From the NCBI GenBank assembly GCA_024693065.1, contig JAILLP010000004.1, positions 215,305 through 279,304 on the forward strand: a DNA stretch of 64,000 nucleotides, written 5' to 3'. A program made the position numbers and the translations under genes. Shown here piece after piece: positions 27,271 through 35,791 of this stretch. Positions within the stretch are counted from its first letter, which is position 1. Each line of letters begins with the position of its first letter. The notes under the pieces were generated by a model. The model had not been told where the DNA came from. It searched no databases and worked only from the letters and a program-made list of their open reading frames with translations. Origin of the DNA: Paludibacteraceae bacterium. GTDB lineage: Bacteria > Bacteroidota > Bacteroidia > Bacteroidales > Paludibacteraceae.

Positions 27271-28281
27271 TTAGGATAACGTAAATGGTTTTCCGTCGTC
27301 ACTTTTCTCCTCCGATGGTTGACCCTCGTCGTTTTCCTGCTCTTGTTTGGCGGTTTGTGCGGTCTGTTGTACGATGAACATCGCATTGACGATGCTCATT
27401 TCGTTCTCTTCCTTGGTCGGTTGGTATTTGGCGAACTTCACCATGTCGGAGAGTTGGAATACTTGGCTGATTTTGTCCTCGACCAGTTTCGCGTCCTCTT
27501 CTGTTTTAAGTTCTTCGATGATCTGGTTGGAGGTCATCTCGAAGGCGCCTATTTGGAACCTCTCCAGGAAGTAGTTACGCAGGGTGTCGGTGATCTGCGT
27601 ATAGTATTTCTTCTGTTGACCCTTCTCCCAAATCTTCTCTTCCTTGATGTCCATGAGAGATGAGAGCGCCAATTCTTGCGGTGTTCTTCTGTCCCTTGTG
27701 TCGAAGGATAGGATAGGTTGCTCCTTCTTCTTGGAGAAGAATATGATGCTCACGATGACGATTAGGACGATACATGCGAGGATGAGCAGTAGTGTGAAGT
27801 ATTGGAATATCCGCAAGAAGTTGAATCCGGGGCGGATGATGTCGTGGTCGCTTTTGATAGTCGCTTTCGAGAAGTCTTCTTCGATGGTGACTACATCCAC
27901 GATGATTTTTTCCGTCAGGTATTCGGATGAGTATCCCGGTTCATGCGCCTCGAACTTGAAGGGAGGTATTTCATAGCGTCCCGTGTCGAAGGAGGTGACG
28001 ATGAGGTCTTCCTTGATTCGTAGGTTTCCCCCCTTGATTACCGTGGTGTCCTTACTCGAGGTACGGAGTACTTCGACGCCGTTCGCCAGGATGTTATTCT
28101 CTTTGAAATCAGGGAAATGTAGGGTGACGATTTTAGGTTGCTCCACTTCCAGATGGATGGTTCTTTGCTCTCCGATGAGCAGGGTGGTCGAATCCATCGT
28201 CGCTTTTACGGTTATGGGAGCCGCCGATGCGGTTGTTGTCGCCACGAGTAGTAATCCGATGATGTATTTCAGTCTTTTCAT
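27271..28281 (-). CDS. Bat-operon BatD-like membrane protein
   Basis: 336 residues: signal peptide (MKRLKYIIGLLLVATTTASA), one or two Ig-like beta domains (TTLLIGEQRTIHLEVEQP and TGRYEIPPFKFEA), a transmembrane helix at about 160-185, then a cytoplasmic helical region and an acidic tail. The architecture is a shortened BatD. Genes of this kind occupy this position between the DUF58 gene and batA in Bacteroidetes Bat operons; I know no settled symbol for it. Confidence 0.8.
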   Translation of the reverse strand: MKRLKYIIGLLLVATTTASAAPITVKATMDSTTLLIGEQRTIHLEVEQPKIVTLHFPDFKENNILANGVEVLRTSSKDTTVIKGGNLRIKEDLIVTSFDTGRYEIPPFKFEAHEPGYSSEYLTEKIIVDVVTIEEDFSKATIKSDHDIIRPGFNFLRIFQYFTLLLILACIVLIVIVSIIFFSKKKEQPILSFDTRDRRTPQELALSSLMDIKEEKIWEKGQQKKYYTQITDTLRNYFLERFQIGAFEMTSNQIIEELKTEEDAKLVEDKISQVFQLSDMVKFAKYQPTKEENEMSIVNAMFIVQQTAQTAKQEQENDEGQPSEEKSDDGKPFTLS

Positions 28282-28293
28282 CTCTGATGTCTT

Positions 28294-29163
28294 TTACATA
28301 CGTTGTTGGAAGAGTTTCATTAACGCCTTCACGTAGTCTTCGTCGGTGGAGATGGAGGTGTAGTCCACGCCGCAGTGGGAGAATGTCTGGCGGATATTCT
28401 CCTGGCGTTTCCTCCAATTGGAGTGGTAAATGTTCCTCGTCTTTGCGCTGGAGGTGTCTATCCACATGTCCTCGCCCGTCTCCGCGTCCTTCACCTTGAT
28501 CAGTCCGACGGAAGGCAGTTCCGACTCTCGTTTGTCGTAGATCTGCAGGGCCACGATGTCGTGTTTCCTGTTGGCGATGGTCAGTGATTGGCGGAAGTCC
28601 TTGTCGATGAAGTCGGAAATGACGAAGGCCGTGCATCTTTTCTTGATGACGTTGGTGAGGTACACGAGCGCGTCCTCGACGTTGGTCTTTTGGCTCTCCG
28701 GTTCGAATCCGAGCAGCTCACGGATGATGTAGAGCACGTGTTTTTTCCCTTTTTGTGGGGAAATGAACTTCTCTATCTTGTCGGAGAATAGTATGACACC
28801 GATCTTATCGTTGTTTTGGATGGCGGAGAAGGCTATGGTGGCGGCTATTTCCGCCATCATTTCTCTCTTCTTCTGCACTTGCGTGCCGAAGTCTCCGCTG
28901 GCAGACACGTCGACAAGGAGCATCATGGTCATTTCCCTCTCCTCTTCGAACACCTTGACGAAAGGTTTGTTGAAACGTGCCGTCACGTTCCAGTCGATGT
29001 TTCGGATATCATCGCCGTATTGGTATTCGCGCACCTCGGCAAAGGTCATACCACGACCCTTGAAGGCCGTGTGGTACTCTCCGGCGAAGATGTTCCGCGA
29101 AAGGCCTTTGGTCTTGATCTCGATCTTCCGGACCTTCTTGATTATTTCGTTAGTGTCTTGCAT
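28294..29163 (-). CDS. DUF58 domain protein of the Bat operon
   Basis: 289 residues, soluble. It has the DUF58 core: GRGMTFAEVREYQYGDDIRNIDWNVTA, the family signature, and a degenerate VWA-like fold beginning MMLLVDVSASGDFG. The gene always travels with MoxR ATPases and VWA proteins; the proposed role is in assembling or activating the VWA complex. It lies 31 nt downstream of moxR. Confidence 0.9.
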   Translation of the reverse strand: MQDTNEIIKKVRKIEIKTKGLSRNIFAGEYHTAFKGRGMTFAEVREYQYGDDIRNIDWNVTARFNKPFVKVFEEEREMTMMLLVDVSASGDFGTQVQKKREMMAEIAATIAFSAIQNNDKIGVILFSDKIEKFISPQKGKKHVLYIIRELLGFEPESQKTNVEDALVYLTNVIKKRCTAFVISDFIDKDFRQSLTIANRKHDIVALQIYDKRESELPSVGLIKVKDAETGEDMWIDTSSAKTRNIYHSNWRKRQENIRQTFSHCGVDYTSISTDEDYVKALMKLFQQRM

Positions 29164-29194
29164 CTCAGTCTGAATTCAGCTGTTCCTTCTTTGA

Positions 29195-30199
29195 TCAAGG
29201 TACCTCCACCGCGTTGATGATCTCGCTGATGATGTCCTCGCTGGTCACATTGTTCGCCTCCGCCTCGTAGCTCAGGCCGATACGGTGTCTCAACACGTCG
29301 TGCGCGATGGCTCTCACGTCCTCTGGGATGACGTAGCCCCTCTTCATCAGGAATGCGTATGTGCGGGCCGCCAACGCCAGGTTGATGGAAGCACGCGGTG
29401 ATCCTCCGAAGGAGATCATCTCCTGCAGGTGGGCGAGGTTCTTCTCCTTAGGGAAGCGGGTGGCGTGAACGATGTCGACGATGTAGCGCTCGATCTTTTC
29501 GTCCACATAGACTTCTTGTACGACCTTTCTCGCCTTGATGATGTCCTCTGGTTTCAGGACTGGGGCGATTTTCACCTCTTCCATTTGGATGTTCTGCTTG
29601 ATGATCTCCATCTCCTCCTTCGGTTTCGGGTAGGTGATGTGCACCTTCAGCATGAAACGGTCCAACTGCGCCTCTGGCAATGGATAGGTTCCTTCCTGCT
29701 CGATTGGGTTTTGGGTAGCCAATACGAGGAATGGGGAAGGCAATTTGAATGTCTCCTCACCGATGGTCACTTGCCTCTCCTGCATGGCCTCCAACAAGGC
29801 ACTCTGCACTTTGGCTGGCGCACGGTTGATCTCGTCCGCCAAGACCAGGTTGGCGAAGACAGGTCCCTTCTTTATACTGAATTCCTCTGTTTTTTGGCTA
29901 TAAATCATGGTTCCGATCACGTCGGCCGGCAAGAGGTCTGGAGTGAACTGGATTCTGTTGTATTTTGCGTCGATTAGTTTGCCCAATGTCTTGATGGCTA
30001 ATGTCTTCGCCAATCCCGGTACGCCTTCCAAAAGGACGTGACCGTCGGCCAGCAAACCGATTAACAATGATTCCACTAAATGCTTCTGTCCTACGATGGA
30101 TTTGTTCATGCCCATCGTCAAAAGGTCTACGAACTCGCTATGCTCTTTGATTTTAGAATCCAGAGCCTTGAAGTCTATTGCCTGTAATGCCTGATTCAT
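29195..30199 (-). CDS. MoxR-family AAA+ ATPase
   Basis: First gene of the Bat operon, 334 residues. Walker A is GVPGLAKT (59-66), Walker B LVLADEINRAP (about 120), and sensor 1 FLVLATQNPIEQEGTYPLPEAQLDRF is the MoxR signature. The C-terminal AAA lid follows. MoxR ATPases act as chaperones for metal or cofactor insertion into, or assembly of, VWA-containing complexes. The start lies 67 nt after a TACATTTG -7 box. Confidence 0.93.
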   Translation of the reverse strand: MNQALQAIDFKALDSKIKEHSEFVDLLTMGMNKSIVGQKHLVESLLIGLLADGHVLLEGVPGLAKTLAIKTLGKLIDAKYNRIQFTPDLLPADVIGTMIYSQKTEEFSIKKGPVFANLVLADEINRAPAKVQSALLEAMQERQVTIGEETFKLPSPFLVLATQNPIEQEGTYPLPEAQLDRFMLKVHITYPKPKEEMEIIKQNIQMEEVKIAPVLKPEDIIKARKVVQEVYVDEKIERYIVDIVHATRFPKEKNLAHLQEMISFGGSPRASINLALAARTYAFLMKRGYVIPEDVRAIAHDVLRHRIGLSYEAEANNVTSEDIISEIINAVEVP

Positions 30200-30265
30200 A
30201 TTGTTTTGTTTTTAATATTTATATTTTCTAGTCAATCGTTTTTCACTTACACATATACTGATACG

Positions 30266-30273
30266 CAAATGTA
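30266..30273 (-). promoter_or_regulatory. -7 box of the moxR-bat operon
   Basis: Minus-strand TACATTTG followed by CG, exact consensus, 67 nt before the moxR ATG. It could drive the eight-gene operon down to batE. No clear -33 box. Confidence 0.55.
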
Positions 30274-30355
30274 CAAAATAATAGGCTATCTTTTTATCTG
30301 TTTAATAACAATTATAATTTTTTTAAATTGCTTTAACTTTTCATGTCTATTCATG

Positions 30356-30391
30356 AAAAAAGCCACCTGAATAATCTATTCAAGTGGCTTT
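30356..30391 (-). terminator. Terminator after the HU-LysM gene
   Basis: On the minus strand AAAGCCACTTGAATA pairs with TATTCAGGTGGCTTT (one mismatch) across a short loop, followed by a T-run (complement of 30356-30361). It separates this gene from the moxR operon. Confidence 0.75.
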
Positions 30392-30409
30392 GCTGTTTTG
30401 TGTTCCCTT

Positions 30410-32350
30410 CTAGTTGAAGAGCCTCAGGTAACTCTCTTTGACGTCCTTCGCCGCATTGATGCTCTCGTATGAGCTCGGGTCAATGACGGTCTCGTCCAAC
30501 TGCGGAATCTTAATCGGTGTGCCGACTGACACTTCGTCCGGACGTCGAATCACATCTTTATTGTATAAGTAGATGTAGACCCAGAAGTCTTTCACCCCAT
30601 TGTAATATTTGCGAGACATGGAGGTGAGGGTCTGTCCTCTGCGTATGGTGTCGTAGGCTGGTTCTCCTTTGACTTCGAAGTTGAGTTTAGGGTATTCTTT
30701 TTTGATGAACTTCTTCACACCCTCTTCGAACCAGTCCCAATTCTGTTCTTCCTCGACTTCCGTAGGGAATTCCTGGTCGGCCTGTGCTGCTTCATACATG
30801 TCTTCCGTTTTCTCTTCGAAGAATTCGTCCACTTGGGCTTGCTCCTTGGAAATGGATTCTGCCGACAAAGTACTGTCCACCACGACTGGTACGGGTTGTT
30901 CGCCGGAAAATATGCCCGTGATCTTTCCCTTGAGGTCGTTCAGACCATTGGTGAATCCTTTGTCGCTTCGTAGGGCGTATACCAGGCATGCGATGATCAG
31001 CAGTGCCAGTATGATGATGACGGCCAATAGACCTTTGTTGCGCTCTTTTTTCTTCTTTTTGTGGTGCCTGTGTTTCCCGTTGTGTTCGGTGGCAATTGCT
31101 GCCGCAGGCTGTGCCTGCTCGGTTTGTGCTGAGGCTTGCGCCTGTTCAGTCTGAGCAGTAGGCTGTGCCTGCTCGGTTTGTGCAGAGGTTTGCGCCTGTT
31201 CGGTCTGAGCCGTGGCTTGCGCTTGTTCGGTCTGTGCCGTAGGTTGAGGCTGTTCGGTTTGTGCCGCATCGGTTGTTTGTGCGGTTGTTTCGCTTGTTGT
31301 AGCGTTTACTTCTCCCTCATTGTTGATCGTTGCGCCGTCTTGAACCGTTTCTTCCTTCACATCGGACTGAATCGGTTGCTCTACCGCTCCTTGAGGATTT
31401 TGGACAGTTGTTGGTCCTTCCTCTGTTGTGCTTCCTCCGGAGATGGTTTGTGCGGTTGCCGGCTGTGTGCTTCCTCCAGGGATGGTATTATCCGCGGTTT
31501 GTTGGATCTCCTCGGTAGGTGTTGGTCCGACAGGAGCACATGTCTCCGTCACTACCTCTTGGACTTTCGTGGCCTCTGGCGCGGGTGCGGCAGTGCTTGT
31601 GATTGTCGGCTCAGGTGCTGGCGTAGGTTCGGAAACGGGAGGGGTGGTGCTCGCCTGGATAGGGGATTGTACGCCCGTCGATTCCGTTGTGCTATTGGTT
31701 GTTATGCTAGACTCGACAGTTGGGTTGCCCGTGCTGGGAGTCGTATATGTGTTTGAAGTTGAAGCGTAGTTGTATGTGGGTGTGACTGGCTCTTCCGGAC
31801 TCGGAGCGGATACAGACTGGGATGTTTGTGGAGTCTCTATGTTTGGAGCCGGGTTTTGCGCCACGGTTGATTCGTTTGTGCTTGTGGCGGTGTTCGTAAC
31901 GCTGGTAGAGCCTGCTACTGCGTTGGTATCCACGGGGTTGATATTGGTGTAGTCCGCTGAGGAGGTCATGTCATCTCCTTCTCCTTCTTCTTCATCCTCG
32001 TCGATGTATGGACCATCTACGGGACCGTCGCTTGGAAGCACGTAGGTCTCTAGGTCTTCGTATGGCTTGTTCACAGCCTCCTTGAGCTCTTTTTCGGGCG
32101 TGAATGTGATCTTTTTATGGGCAGGGATGATGACTGCGCTGCCGTCAGTCACGCTAACACTTTTCCTTTCTTCGATGGCGACAATCTTGAATGTGCCGAT
32201 TCCTTTTACTTTTGCGATGCCGTCTTTGGCGAGTGCCTCTTCCACTATTTCGGTGAGTGCTCGTAGAAAACCTTCGGAAAGTTTTTTGGATTGCCCGGAA
32301 ATCGCGGATAGTTGATCCGCTAAATCTTGTAGTGTGACTTTGTTGTTCAT
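30410..32350 (-). CDS. HU-type DNA-binding, transmembrane, LysM protein
   Basis: 646 residues in a rare order. Residues 1-~95 are an HU/IHF-like domain (GIAKVKGIGTFKIVAIEER, then PAHKKITFTPEKELKEAV). A long Thr/Ala/Pro/Gln-rich disordered region follows, including about seven imperfect copies of the octamer TAQTEQAQ (near 360-415). Next come a Lys/His/Arg-rich patch (KHRHHKKKKKERNKG), a transmembrane helix (~438-459), an acidic linker, and a LysM domain (~566-619; YDTIRRGQTLTSMSRKYY). The basic patch before the helix predicts N-terminus in the cytoplasm and LysM in the periplasm, so the protein could join DNA to peptidoglycan. The domain calls are from sequence; the tether idea is inference. 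It is co-transcribed with the HU gene 9 nt upstream. Confidence 0.8.
   Translation of the reverse strand: MNNKVTLQDLADQLSAISGQSKKLSEGFLRALTEIVEEALAKDGIAKVKGIGTFKIVAIEERKSVSVTDGSAVIIPAHKKITFTPEKELKEAVNKPYEDLETYVLPSDGPVDGPYIDEDEEEGEGDDMTSSADYTNINPVDTNAVAGSTSVTNTATSTNESTVAQNPAPNIETPQTSQSVSAPSPEEPVTPTYNYASTSNTYTTPSTGNPTVESSITTNSTTESTGVQSPIQASTTPPVSEPTPAPEPTITSTAAPAPEATKVQEVVTETCAPVGPTPTEEIQQTADNTIPGGSTQPATAQTISGGSTTEEGPTTVQNPQGAVEQPIQSDVKEETVQDGATINNEGEVNATTSETTAQTTDAAQTEQPQPTAQTEQAQATAQTEQAQTSAQTEQAQPTAQTEQAQASAQTEQAQPAAAIATEHNGKHRHHKKKKKERNKGLLAVIIILALLIIACLVYALRSDKGFTNGLNDLKGKITGIFSGEQPVPVVVDSTLSAESISKEQAQVDEFFEEKTEDMYEAAQADQEFPTEVEEEQNWDWFEEGVKKFIKKEYPKLNFEVKGEPAYDTIRRGQTLTSMSRKYYNGVKDFWVYIYLYNKDVIRRPDEVSVGTPIKIPQLDETVIDPSSYESINAAKDVKESYLRLFN
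31108..31262 (-). repeat. 24-bp coding tandem repeat (TAQTEQAQ octapeptide)
   Basis: Imperfect 24-bp units within the HU-LysM gene, each encoding a variant of TAQTEQAQ. Units keep reading frame, so gain or loss would change only linker length. Confidence 0.75.
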
Positions 32351-32359
32351 GATATGGGA

Positions 32360-32671
32360 CTACTGATTAAACTTCTCTTTCATTGTGCCGCTTGGTTTGA
32401 ATGCGATGGACTGTTTGGGTGGAATCAGCATTCTTTTTTTCGTTGTGGGGTTGACGGAGATGCGTTCCGCTTTCCGCCTTGCCTCGAACGATCCGAATCC
32501 TTGGAGCGACACTACATTGTTGGCAAGTAGTTCTTTCTTTAATGCTTCGGCAAAGCCTCTGAATAACGAGTCCGAAGTCTCAGCATCGATTTGTAGCCGT
32601 GCTTTTATTTCCGCTATGATTTCTTTTGTATTCACAGTCCTTGTTGTTTTTATTTGTACAAATTCGGTCAC
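32360..32671 (-). CDS. HU/IHF-family DNA-binding protein
   Basis: 103 residues with the HU fold: helical N-terminus (IIAEIKARLQIDAETSDSLFRGFAEALKKELL), VSLQGFGSFEARRKAERISVNP, which includes the DNA-contacting beta arm, and IPPKQSIAFKPSGTMKEKF. It is divergent from canonical HU at the arm (TTKKRMLIPP). It immediately precedes the HU-LysM gene, suggesting the two HU domains could form a heterodimer; this is inference. Confidence 0.88.
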   Translation of the reverse strand: MTEFVQIKTTRTVNTKEIIAEIKARLQIDAETSDSLFRGFAEALKKELLANNVVSLQGFGSFEARRKAERISVNPTTKKRMLIPPKQSIAFKPSGTMKEKFNQ

Positions 32672-32732
32672 GATATTACGAAAAAAATTTCACAAGAAAA
32701 AATTTTTGCGTAAAAAGCCTTGATTTATCTCC

Positions 32733-32767
32733 CCAATTCTTAATTCTTAATTCAAAATTCATAATTA
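32733..32767. repeat. 7-bp repeat array, TTAAYTC family (5 units)
   Basis: Heptamers CCAATTC, TTAATTC, TTAATTC, AAAATTC, ATAATTA. The array overlaps the stop codon of the nitroreductase gene (TAA from 32767 to 32765, minus strand). Confidence 0.7.
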
Positions 32768-33505
32768 TCTAAATCCCTGCTCGCAGATGAAGTCCTTTAG
32801 CTTTTGGGAGAAGAATTCCATGTCTTTCTTCGTATATCGTACGTCCGTGAAGACTTGCGCGAGGTTCTCCTTGTCGTTCTCCTTCACGAAGTTTTTGTTC
32901 TCCTGCAAGGCTTCTTTCCCTTGGAATAGTTGGTCGATGCGTTCAGGGGTGTACTCTTTGTATGTCTCGTAGTGTACGATCCCCTCGATCGGCAGACGGT
33001 CCGACATGGGCGGGTTCTCGTCCGGGTAGCCCACGGAGAGTGTTACGATCGGTACGACCAGCTTGGGAAGGTTCAATGTCTTGGCGATTTGGTCTGGATT
33101 GTATGTCGTCGTGCCCAAGTAGCAGATGCCTAATCCTTTCCTTTCCGCCGCCACGCAGAAGGTCTGGGCCACTATGGTTGTGTCGAGGATGGCGCAGATG
33201 AGCGACTCCGCATTGTCATATCCTGGGGTTGCGTTCCTTTGCTCGCACCACTTGGTGAATCGGTTAAAGTCCGCACAGAAGGTCAGAACCATTGGCGCAT
33301 TCGCATAGGCGGGTTGGTTGAAGTGGGCGGGGGCTAGTTCCTCTTTTTTCTTCTTATCCTTGGTTACTACGACGCTATAAAGCTGCATGTTCCCCGTTGT
33401 CGAGGCTTGGAATGCGGCGGTGAACAATTCGTTGAGTAGCTCGTCCGGCACTTCGGTCGCCTTGAACTTGCGGATGGATCGTCTCTTTAAAAGGTCTTCT
33501 ATCAT
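32765..33505 (-). CDS. Nitroreductase-family flavoprotein
   Basis: 246 residues, FMN-dependent NfsA/NfnB-type oxidoreductase. N-terminal DLLKRRSIRKFKATEVPDELL holds the Arg-Arg-Ser-x-Arg FMN-phosphate site; FQASTTGNMQLYSVVV is the second FMN block, and LGICYLGTT fits the Gly-rich stretch. The natural substrate is not known; relatives reduce quinones, nitroaromatics or flavins. It lies 24 nt from the stop-to-start junction with dsbD upstream, so it is likely its operon partner. Confidence 0.88.
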   Translation of the reverse strand: MIEDLLKRRSIRKFKATEVPDELLNELFTAAFQASTTGNMQLYSVVVTKDKKKKEELAPAHFNQPAYANAPMVLTFCADFNRFTKWCEQRNATPGYDNAESLICAILDTTIVAQTFCVAAERKGLGICYLGTTTYNPDQIAKTLNLPKLVVPIVTLSVGYPDENPPMSDRLPIEGIVHYETYKEYTPERIDQLFQGKEALQENKNFVKENDKENLAQVFTDVRYTKKDMEFFSQKLKDFICEQGFR

Positions 33506-33529
33506 TCTATTGGCTTGATTAGTGTTTGA

Positions 33530-35569
33530 TTATTCTCCAACTGTTTTCATCGTGAAGGGTAGGGTGTGCACAGCCTCTTTGTGCTTTTTCACCCCTTCTT
33601 GAAGGAATTGCGCGAATGCGTCCGCATCTTCGGAGAACCCGTATGGCTTGCTTAGCGCGTTGCCCTCCTTGTCGACGATTACGTAGAAAGGCATTGAGTT
33701 GGCCCCGAATTTGTATTCCTCAAGGAAACTCCACTTCTCGCCGTAGGTGGTTACGTAAGCCTCTTTCTCCCCTTTCTTGATGGTGATAGGCTCCGGCAGA
33801 CTACGTTTGTCGTCCACGAAGAGGGATACGAGTATGAACTCATTGTCGATCAGTTCCTTCACTTGTGGCTTGTTCCATACGGCGCTCTCCATTTTCCTGC
33901 AGTTCACGCAGCCGTAGCCTGTGAAGTCCACCAACACGGGTTTCCCTTTTTCTTTGGCGTATGCGATGGCTTCGTCGTAATCGTAGAATTGCGCCTCTTC
34001 CGCATGATGTAGGTTGAACTCCTGCGTCATCATAGGTGGTGCGAATGCGCTCACGATCTTCAGCGGTGCGCCCCAAAGCCCTGGCACGAGGTAGATGGCG
34101 AAAGCCAACGACGCCCCGCCTCCGAATAGCCTCCAGACGGAGATGCCCTCCAATGGCTCTTCGTCCTTGAACCTTATCTTGCCTAAGATGTAGAGACCGG
34201 CCAAGACGAATATGATGATCCAAATGGAGAGGAACGTTTCCCTGCTGAGGATGCCCCAACCGTAAGCCATGTCGGCCACGGAGAGGAATTTAAGCGAGAA
34301 GGCCAATTCGAAGAATCCAAGGAGCACCTTGGTGGTGTTCAGCCAACTTCCGGAACGTGGCAGTTTCTTCAACAGGTTCGGGAAGAAGGCGAAGATGGTG
34401 AATGGCACCGCGAGCGCGATGGAGAATCCCAACATGCCTACCGTCGGCGCGAGGATGTTCCCTCCCGTGGAGACCTCTACCAGCAATGTTCCGACTATCG
34501 GTCCGGTGCAGGAGAAGGATACAACCACCAGCGTCAGCGCCATGAGTAGAATGCCGAGGATGCCTGCGGTCTCTTCCGCCTTGCTGTCAATCTTCGTGCT
34601 CCATGATGCCGGCAGTGTCAGTTCGAAACCTCCGAAGAAGGAGATGGCGAAGAGGATGAGCAGCAGGAATAGGAACAGATTGAAGATTGCGCTGGTGGAG
34701 AGCGCATTGAGCGCGTTGGCGCCGAATAGCAATGTCAGCACGACGCCCAAGCCCACGTATATGAGTATGATGGAGCTTCCGTAGAGGATGGCGGACATCC
34801 GACCGCTCTTTGCGTCACCGTCTTTTTTCAGGAAGAAACTGACTGTCATAGGGATGATGGGCCATACGCATGGGGTGAGTATGGCTAATATGCCTCCGAG
34901 CATTCCTAGGCAGAAGATCAGCCAGAGCGAGCTGTTAGACGATTGTCCGGTTGTGTCGCTCGCACTCATTTGGTCTATGACGGGCTTCCAAGTGTCGGCC
35001 TCCTCATTGGCGCCGGGAAGTTGTAACGGTGCGACAGCGGCAGTTGTTTCGGATGCTGCCTCACTTCCTTGGCTATTTGCGGAAGGGGCGGTTTTCTCTT
35101 CCGCTTTCCCTGCACCTTCCAGTTGGAAGGAAAAAGGTTCTTTTGTCGGGGAAAGGCAGTTGGTGTTGTCGCAGGCCATGTATTCCACATATCCAGTGAT
35201 TTTGTAACCGTTCTCCTTGGAGACCTTCATTTTTTGTTGGAAGGTGACCTCTCCGTTGTATTCGCAGAGTTCCATGCCGAACAGGTTGTCCATTCCGCAT
35301 TTCGTCTTCTTGCTCGCTGATGTGGAGCCGATTGGTGTGGCTCCCCTTTTGAGCGTGTAGTTGAAGGTGGTCGGAATGGGTCCGTCCTTCGGCATGTCCA
35401 TGCCGTAGATGTGCCAACCATCGTCTATATTGGCCTTGAATGAGATGGTTATCGTGTTGTTTTTGTCTATTTCACCGCAGGAGATGTCCCATTTGACAGG
35501 ACGCTGAATTTGCGCATTCAGGATGCTTGTGGTCAGTAAGGCTAAAATGAATAGTATTGCTTTTTTCAT
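33530..35569 (-). CDS. dsbD: Thiol:disulfide interchange protein DsbD
   Basis: Transfers electrons from cytoplasmic thioredoxin to periplasmic proteins. 679 residues: signal peptide; N-terminal DsbD-alpha-like domain (to ~150) with its Cys pair; a linker; the DsbD-beta membrane domain of eight helices with ILTPCVWPIIPMTV and SFSCTGPIVGTLLVE, whose Cys residues form the transmembrane redox pair; and a C-terminal thioredoxin-like domain with CxxC in GYGCVNCRKME (~residue 555). All redox cysteines are present. It has its own full-consensus promoter at 35593-35624. Confidence 0.93.
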   Translation of the reverse strand: MKKAILFILALLTTSILNAQIQRPVKWDISCGEIDKNNTITISFKANIDDGWHIYGMDMPKDGPIPTTFNYTLKRGATPIGSTSASKKTKCGMDNLFGMELCEYNGEVTFQQKMKVSKENGYKITGYVEYMACDNTNCLSPTKEPFSFQLEGAGKAEEKTAPSANSQGSEAASETTAAVAPLQLPGANEEADTWKPVIDQMSASDTTGQSSNSSLWLIFCLGMLGGILAILTPCVWPIIPMTVSFFLKKDGDAKSGRMSAILYGSSIILIYVGLGVVLTLLFGANALNALSTSAIFNLFLFLLLILFAISFFGGFELTLPASWSTKIDSKAEETAGILGILLMALTLVVVSFSCTGPIVGTLLVEVSTGGNILAPTVGMLGFSIALAVPFTIFAFFPNLLKKLPRSGSWLNTTKVLLGFFELAFSLKFLSVADMAYGWGILSRETFLSIWIIIFVLAGLYILGKIRFKDEEPLEGISVWRLFGGGASLAFAIYLVPGLWGAPLKIVSAFAPPMMTQEFNLHHAEEAQFYDYDEAIAYAKEKGKPVLVDFTGYGCVNCRKMESAVWNKPQVKELIDNEFILVSLFVDDKRSLPEPITIKKGEKEAYVTTYGEKWSFLEEYKFGANSMPFYVIVDKEGNALSKPYGFSEDADAFAQFLQEGVKKHKEAVHTLPFTMKTVGE

Positions 35570-35592
35570 CGTTTTCTATTTTTTGTTTATTG

Positions 35593-35624
35593 CAAAAATA
35601 GGTTGAATTTTAAAAAAAAGCAAA
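35593..35624 (-). promoter_or_regulatory. Promoter of dsbD
   Basis: Minus-strand TTTG (35624-35621), 20 nt, TATTTTTG (35600-35593): exact -33/-7 match, 24 nt upstream of the dsbD ATG. Confidence 0.7.
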
Positions 35625-35653
35625 TTGGATTCGTGACAGTGCCATGTTTTTCT

Positions 35654-35661
35654 TACTTTTG
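35654..35661 (+). promoter_or_regulatory. -7 box of the PagL-like gene
   Basis: TACTTTTG followed by CG, an exact -7 match, divergent from the dsbD promoter 30 bp away. The leader to the preferred start at 35792 would be about 125 nt. Confidence 0.5.
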
Positions 35662-35791
35662 CGGTCGAATTTTGACGAGTATTCCGTCTGATGGAAGTCT
35701 ATGGTTTTTCCCTTGCGAATGGTCGTCTTGTGGGCTTTAGGGAAATGTGGTCCATGGAAGGAGTAGTTTTAGAATGTTTTTGTGTCGTAAT

